Of a DNA stretch of 64,000 bases, positions 62,389-64,000 are shown piece by piece; within the stretch, counting starts at the first letter, position 1; each line of letters starts with the position of its first letter. Source of the DNA: JAUIET01 sp045106985 (GTDB lineage: Bacteria > Pseudomonadota > Gammaproteobacteria > Pseudomonadales > JAUIET01); assembly GCA_045106985.1 (NCBI GenBank), contig JBGCFQ010000024.1, positions 124,001-188,000 on the forward strand. Reading direction: 5' to 3'. Position numbers and translations under genes: made by a program. The notes under the pieces are model-generated. The model saw only the letters and a program-made list of their open reading frames with translations. It did not search any database and was not told where the DNA came from.

Positions 62389-64000
62389 GTGAATAAACTC
62401 GATCTCTCGAACACAGCCGACAGAACATTTCCTCATATCCTAAGACAGCAAGCCGAGCAAAACGGGGATGCAGAGTTTCTGGTAACTGATGCAAGCAGTT
62501 ATACCTTTGCGCAAGCCGATTCGGTAAGTGATTGTTTGGCTGCCGGCCTTCAAAGCCTAGGCATAGGGGAGGGTGATATTGTTTCTCTGTTCCTGGGAAA
62601 CCGAGCAGAGATGGTATTACTAACTCTGGCCATTAATAAGCTCGGGGCAATTTGGACACCAATCAATGGAGACTACAAAGGCCAGTGGTTGCTCGACAAC
62701 CTGCAGATGGCGCGTTCCAAAGTACTGATTACTGATGATCAGTACCAAAATCGAATTGCGGAAATCGAAGGGCAGCTCGAAATAGAAGCTATCGTATTGA
62801 TCGGCGATGTGACGGCAAGCGGATTAAAAACCCCGGTTGACTATCAACGGCTGCTAGATCACCAGCCCGCTAAGCTGGATTATTCTGGCCTGCATTATGG
62901 CGACAACTGCTCCATCCTCTGGACTTCAGGCACGACGGGTAAATCCAAAGGTGTATTACAAAGCTATAACTGCTGGGTTCGCCCTATTGTCGGCGGTTGC
63001 AGTCCTCAGTATAACTCGCAACCTGGTGACATTATTTATTGTGTGTTACCGCTGTTCCATACAGCGGCCTGGACCACATCGATTTATCGAGCGCTTATAG
63101 AAGGCATTCCCTGCGTTATTGAGCCGCGTTTTTCAGTTACTACTTTCTGGGACCGGATCAAACACTTTGGCGCCACACAAACATTCCTGTTAGGCGCAAT
63201 GGGAGCATTTGTTCTCAATGCTCCGGAGCGCGACGATGACAGCGACACGCCCCTAAGGCTTGCCCAAATAGTGCCATTGGCACCTGATCAGTGGCCGGTG
63301 TTCGAAAAACGCTTCGGCCTAAAGTTGATTCGCACTGGCCTAGGGCAAAGTGAATGCCAGCTAGTTCTAACGCAATTGGAGAATCGCGAAGACGTGCCCG
63401 TTTATGCGCTTGGCTTTCCCGCTGATGATACTACCGTTCATTTGCTAGATGATGATGGCAAAGAGGTCGCTCTCGGCGATGTTGGTGAAATCTGCATTAA
63501 ACCACTGCAGCCCTACATACTATTCAATGGTTATTTCGACAACCCCGAAGCCACTGCAGATGCCTACTTCGGCGACTACTACCGCACTGGTGATCTCGCT
63601 AAGCAAGACCCGAAGAGCGGTGCCTATTTTTATGCCGACCGTAAAAAAGATGCACTGCGTTTTGCCGGCCGCAATATATCCACCTTAGAAGTGGAAAGCG
63701 TGGTGCGTCGCTATCCGTCCGTTCAGGATGTCGCGGCCTTCGGTATTCCCTCTAAAGAGGTTGAAAGCGAGCAGGAGCTAAAGCTGAACATTGTATTAAA
63801 GGAGGGCAGCAGCGACTCCGCCGAAGAGATCTGCGCCTTCATTAACGAGAACGCGCCGCATTACTTTGTGCCTCGGTATCTTGAGTTTGTCCATTCGCTG
63901 CCTTACACGCCAACCAACAAAGTTCAAAAATTCAAATTGCGTGACCAGGGTGTTAACGAACACACTTGGGATTTGAAAAATTCGGATTTTGTCGTCAATA
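62389..64000 (+). CDS. AMP-forming acyl-CoA synthetase, cut by window edge
   Basis: Partial: starts at a GTG at 62389 (GGGG upstream) and runs off the right edge after 537 codons. ANL-superfamily motifs are clear: ILWTSGTTGKSKGV (ATP-binding P-loop-like), YYRTGDLAKQDP, the hinge region YADRKKDALRFAGRNIS, and YTPTNKVQKFKLR near the end. It activates a carboxylic acid to the CoA thioester. The closest resemblance is to carnitine/crotonobetaine-CoA ligase (CaiC) and related enzymes, but this is not certain. It follows the dioxygenase and probably activates the product of the same route. Confidence 0.9.
   Translation, partial: MNKLDLSNTADRTFPHILRQQAEQNGDAEFLVTDASSYTFAQADSVSDCLAAGLQSLGIGEGDIVSLFLGNRAEMVLLTLAINKLGAIWTPINGDYKGQWLLDNLQMARSKVLITDDQYQNRIAEIEGQLEIEAIVLIGDVTASGLKTPVDYQRLLDHQPAKLDYSGLHYGDNCSILWTSGTTGKSKGVLQSYNCWVRPIVGGCSPQYNSQPGDIIYCVLPLFHTAAWTTSIYRALIEGIPCVIEPRFSVTTFWDRIKHFGATQTFLLGAMGAFVLNAPERDDDSDTPLRLAQIVPLAPDQWPVFEKRFGLKLIRTGLGQSECQLVLTQLENREDVPVYALGFPADDTTVHLLDDDGKEVALGDVGEICIKPLQPYILFNGYFDNPEATADAYFGDYYRTGDLAKQDPKSGAYFYADRKKDALRFAGRNISTLEVESVVRRYPSVQDVAAFGIPSKEVESEQELKLNIVLKEGSSDSAEEICAFINENAPHYFVPRYLEFVHSLPYTPTNKVQKFKLRDQGVNEHTWDLKNSDFVVN

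Noticed and set aside
1..64000. tRNA, rRNA, CRISPR arrays, prophage or transposase genes
   Set aside because: No cloverleaf-like sequence, regularly spaced repeats, integrase or transposase motif was found on reading both strands by eye; a tRNA-scan could still find something missed.

Overview
The window looks like a chromosomal segment of a free-living, probably marine, gammaproteobacterium with roughly 50% G+C. The evidence is gene order: nadB diverges from rpoE-rseA-rseB-rseC-mucD-lepA-lepB-DUF4845-rnc-era-recO, with ygfZ, sdhE and ygfX on the other side of nadB and barA/gacS, cysM and relA beyond recO. This is the order known from Pseudomonas-like gammaproteobacteria. EpmC, PdxB, SdhE and RelA support the class. 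TTG and GTG starts are common (cofC, fbiC, glcB, sdhE, rpoE, lepA, rnc). I cannot name a genus; a Cellvibrionales-like lineage is only a guess. No rRNA, tRNA, CRISPR array, phage or transposase gene was seen.

Layout. 1-7356: a GntP-type permease cut by the left edge, an overlapping housekeeping string (hisN-like, epmC, xni-like, pdxB, rRNA-type methyltransferase), then a convergent polysaccharide flippase and a small membrane protein. 7357-7762: a gene-free gap holding a 129-bp structured element with imperfect terminal inverted repeats. 7763-14465: an SDR gene divergent from a compact coenzyme F420 operon (npdG, cofE, cofD, cofC, fused cofGH/fbiC), which is uncommon in gammaproteobacteria. 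14690-16861: malate synthase G.

17088-32578 is the part most likely to be undescribed: thirteen same-strand genes encoding an envelope machine I cannot match to a named system. It has a TolQ/ExbB/MotA-type proton channel, two VWA proteins whose single N-terminal membrane helix carries an Asp placed as in ExbD/TolR, a lipoprotein with a TolA-like Lys/Glu/Ala stretch, a TPR protein ending in a TonB-C-like domain, a TPR membrane protein, a PEGA-repeat protein with a non-catalytic FGE-sulfatase fold, a degenerate Hsp70/actin-like protein with an FHA-like tail, several lipoproteins and an M48 metalloprotease. The first gene is preceded by a sigma-E-like promoter (GGAACAA, 16 nt, TCTGA). The rpoE gene 19 kb downstream carries a matching autoregulatory promoter (GGAACTT, 16 nt, TCTTA). 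This suggests the cluster belongs to the envelope-stress regulon.

32588-52577 is the conserved core: ygfZ, sdhE, ygfX, nadB, the sigma-E operon with mucD, the lepA-to-recO translation/RNA/repair string, then barA, cysM and relA. 52688-64000 is accessory: an orphan class III nucleotide cyclase-like protein, a TonB-dependent receptor, mannonate dehydratase, a lipoprotein amidohydrolase, a class II aldolase-family protein, a TauD-type dioxygenase and an acyl-CoA synthetase cut by the right edge. The last four resemble a catabolic island for an unknown small organic substrate.
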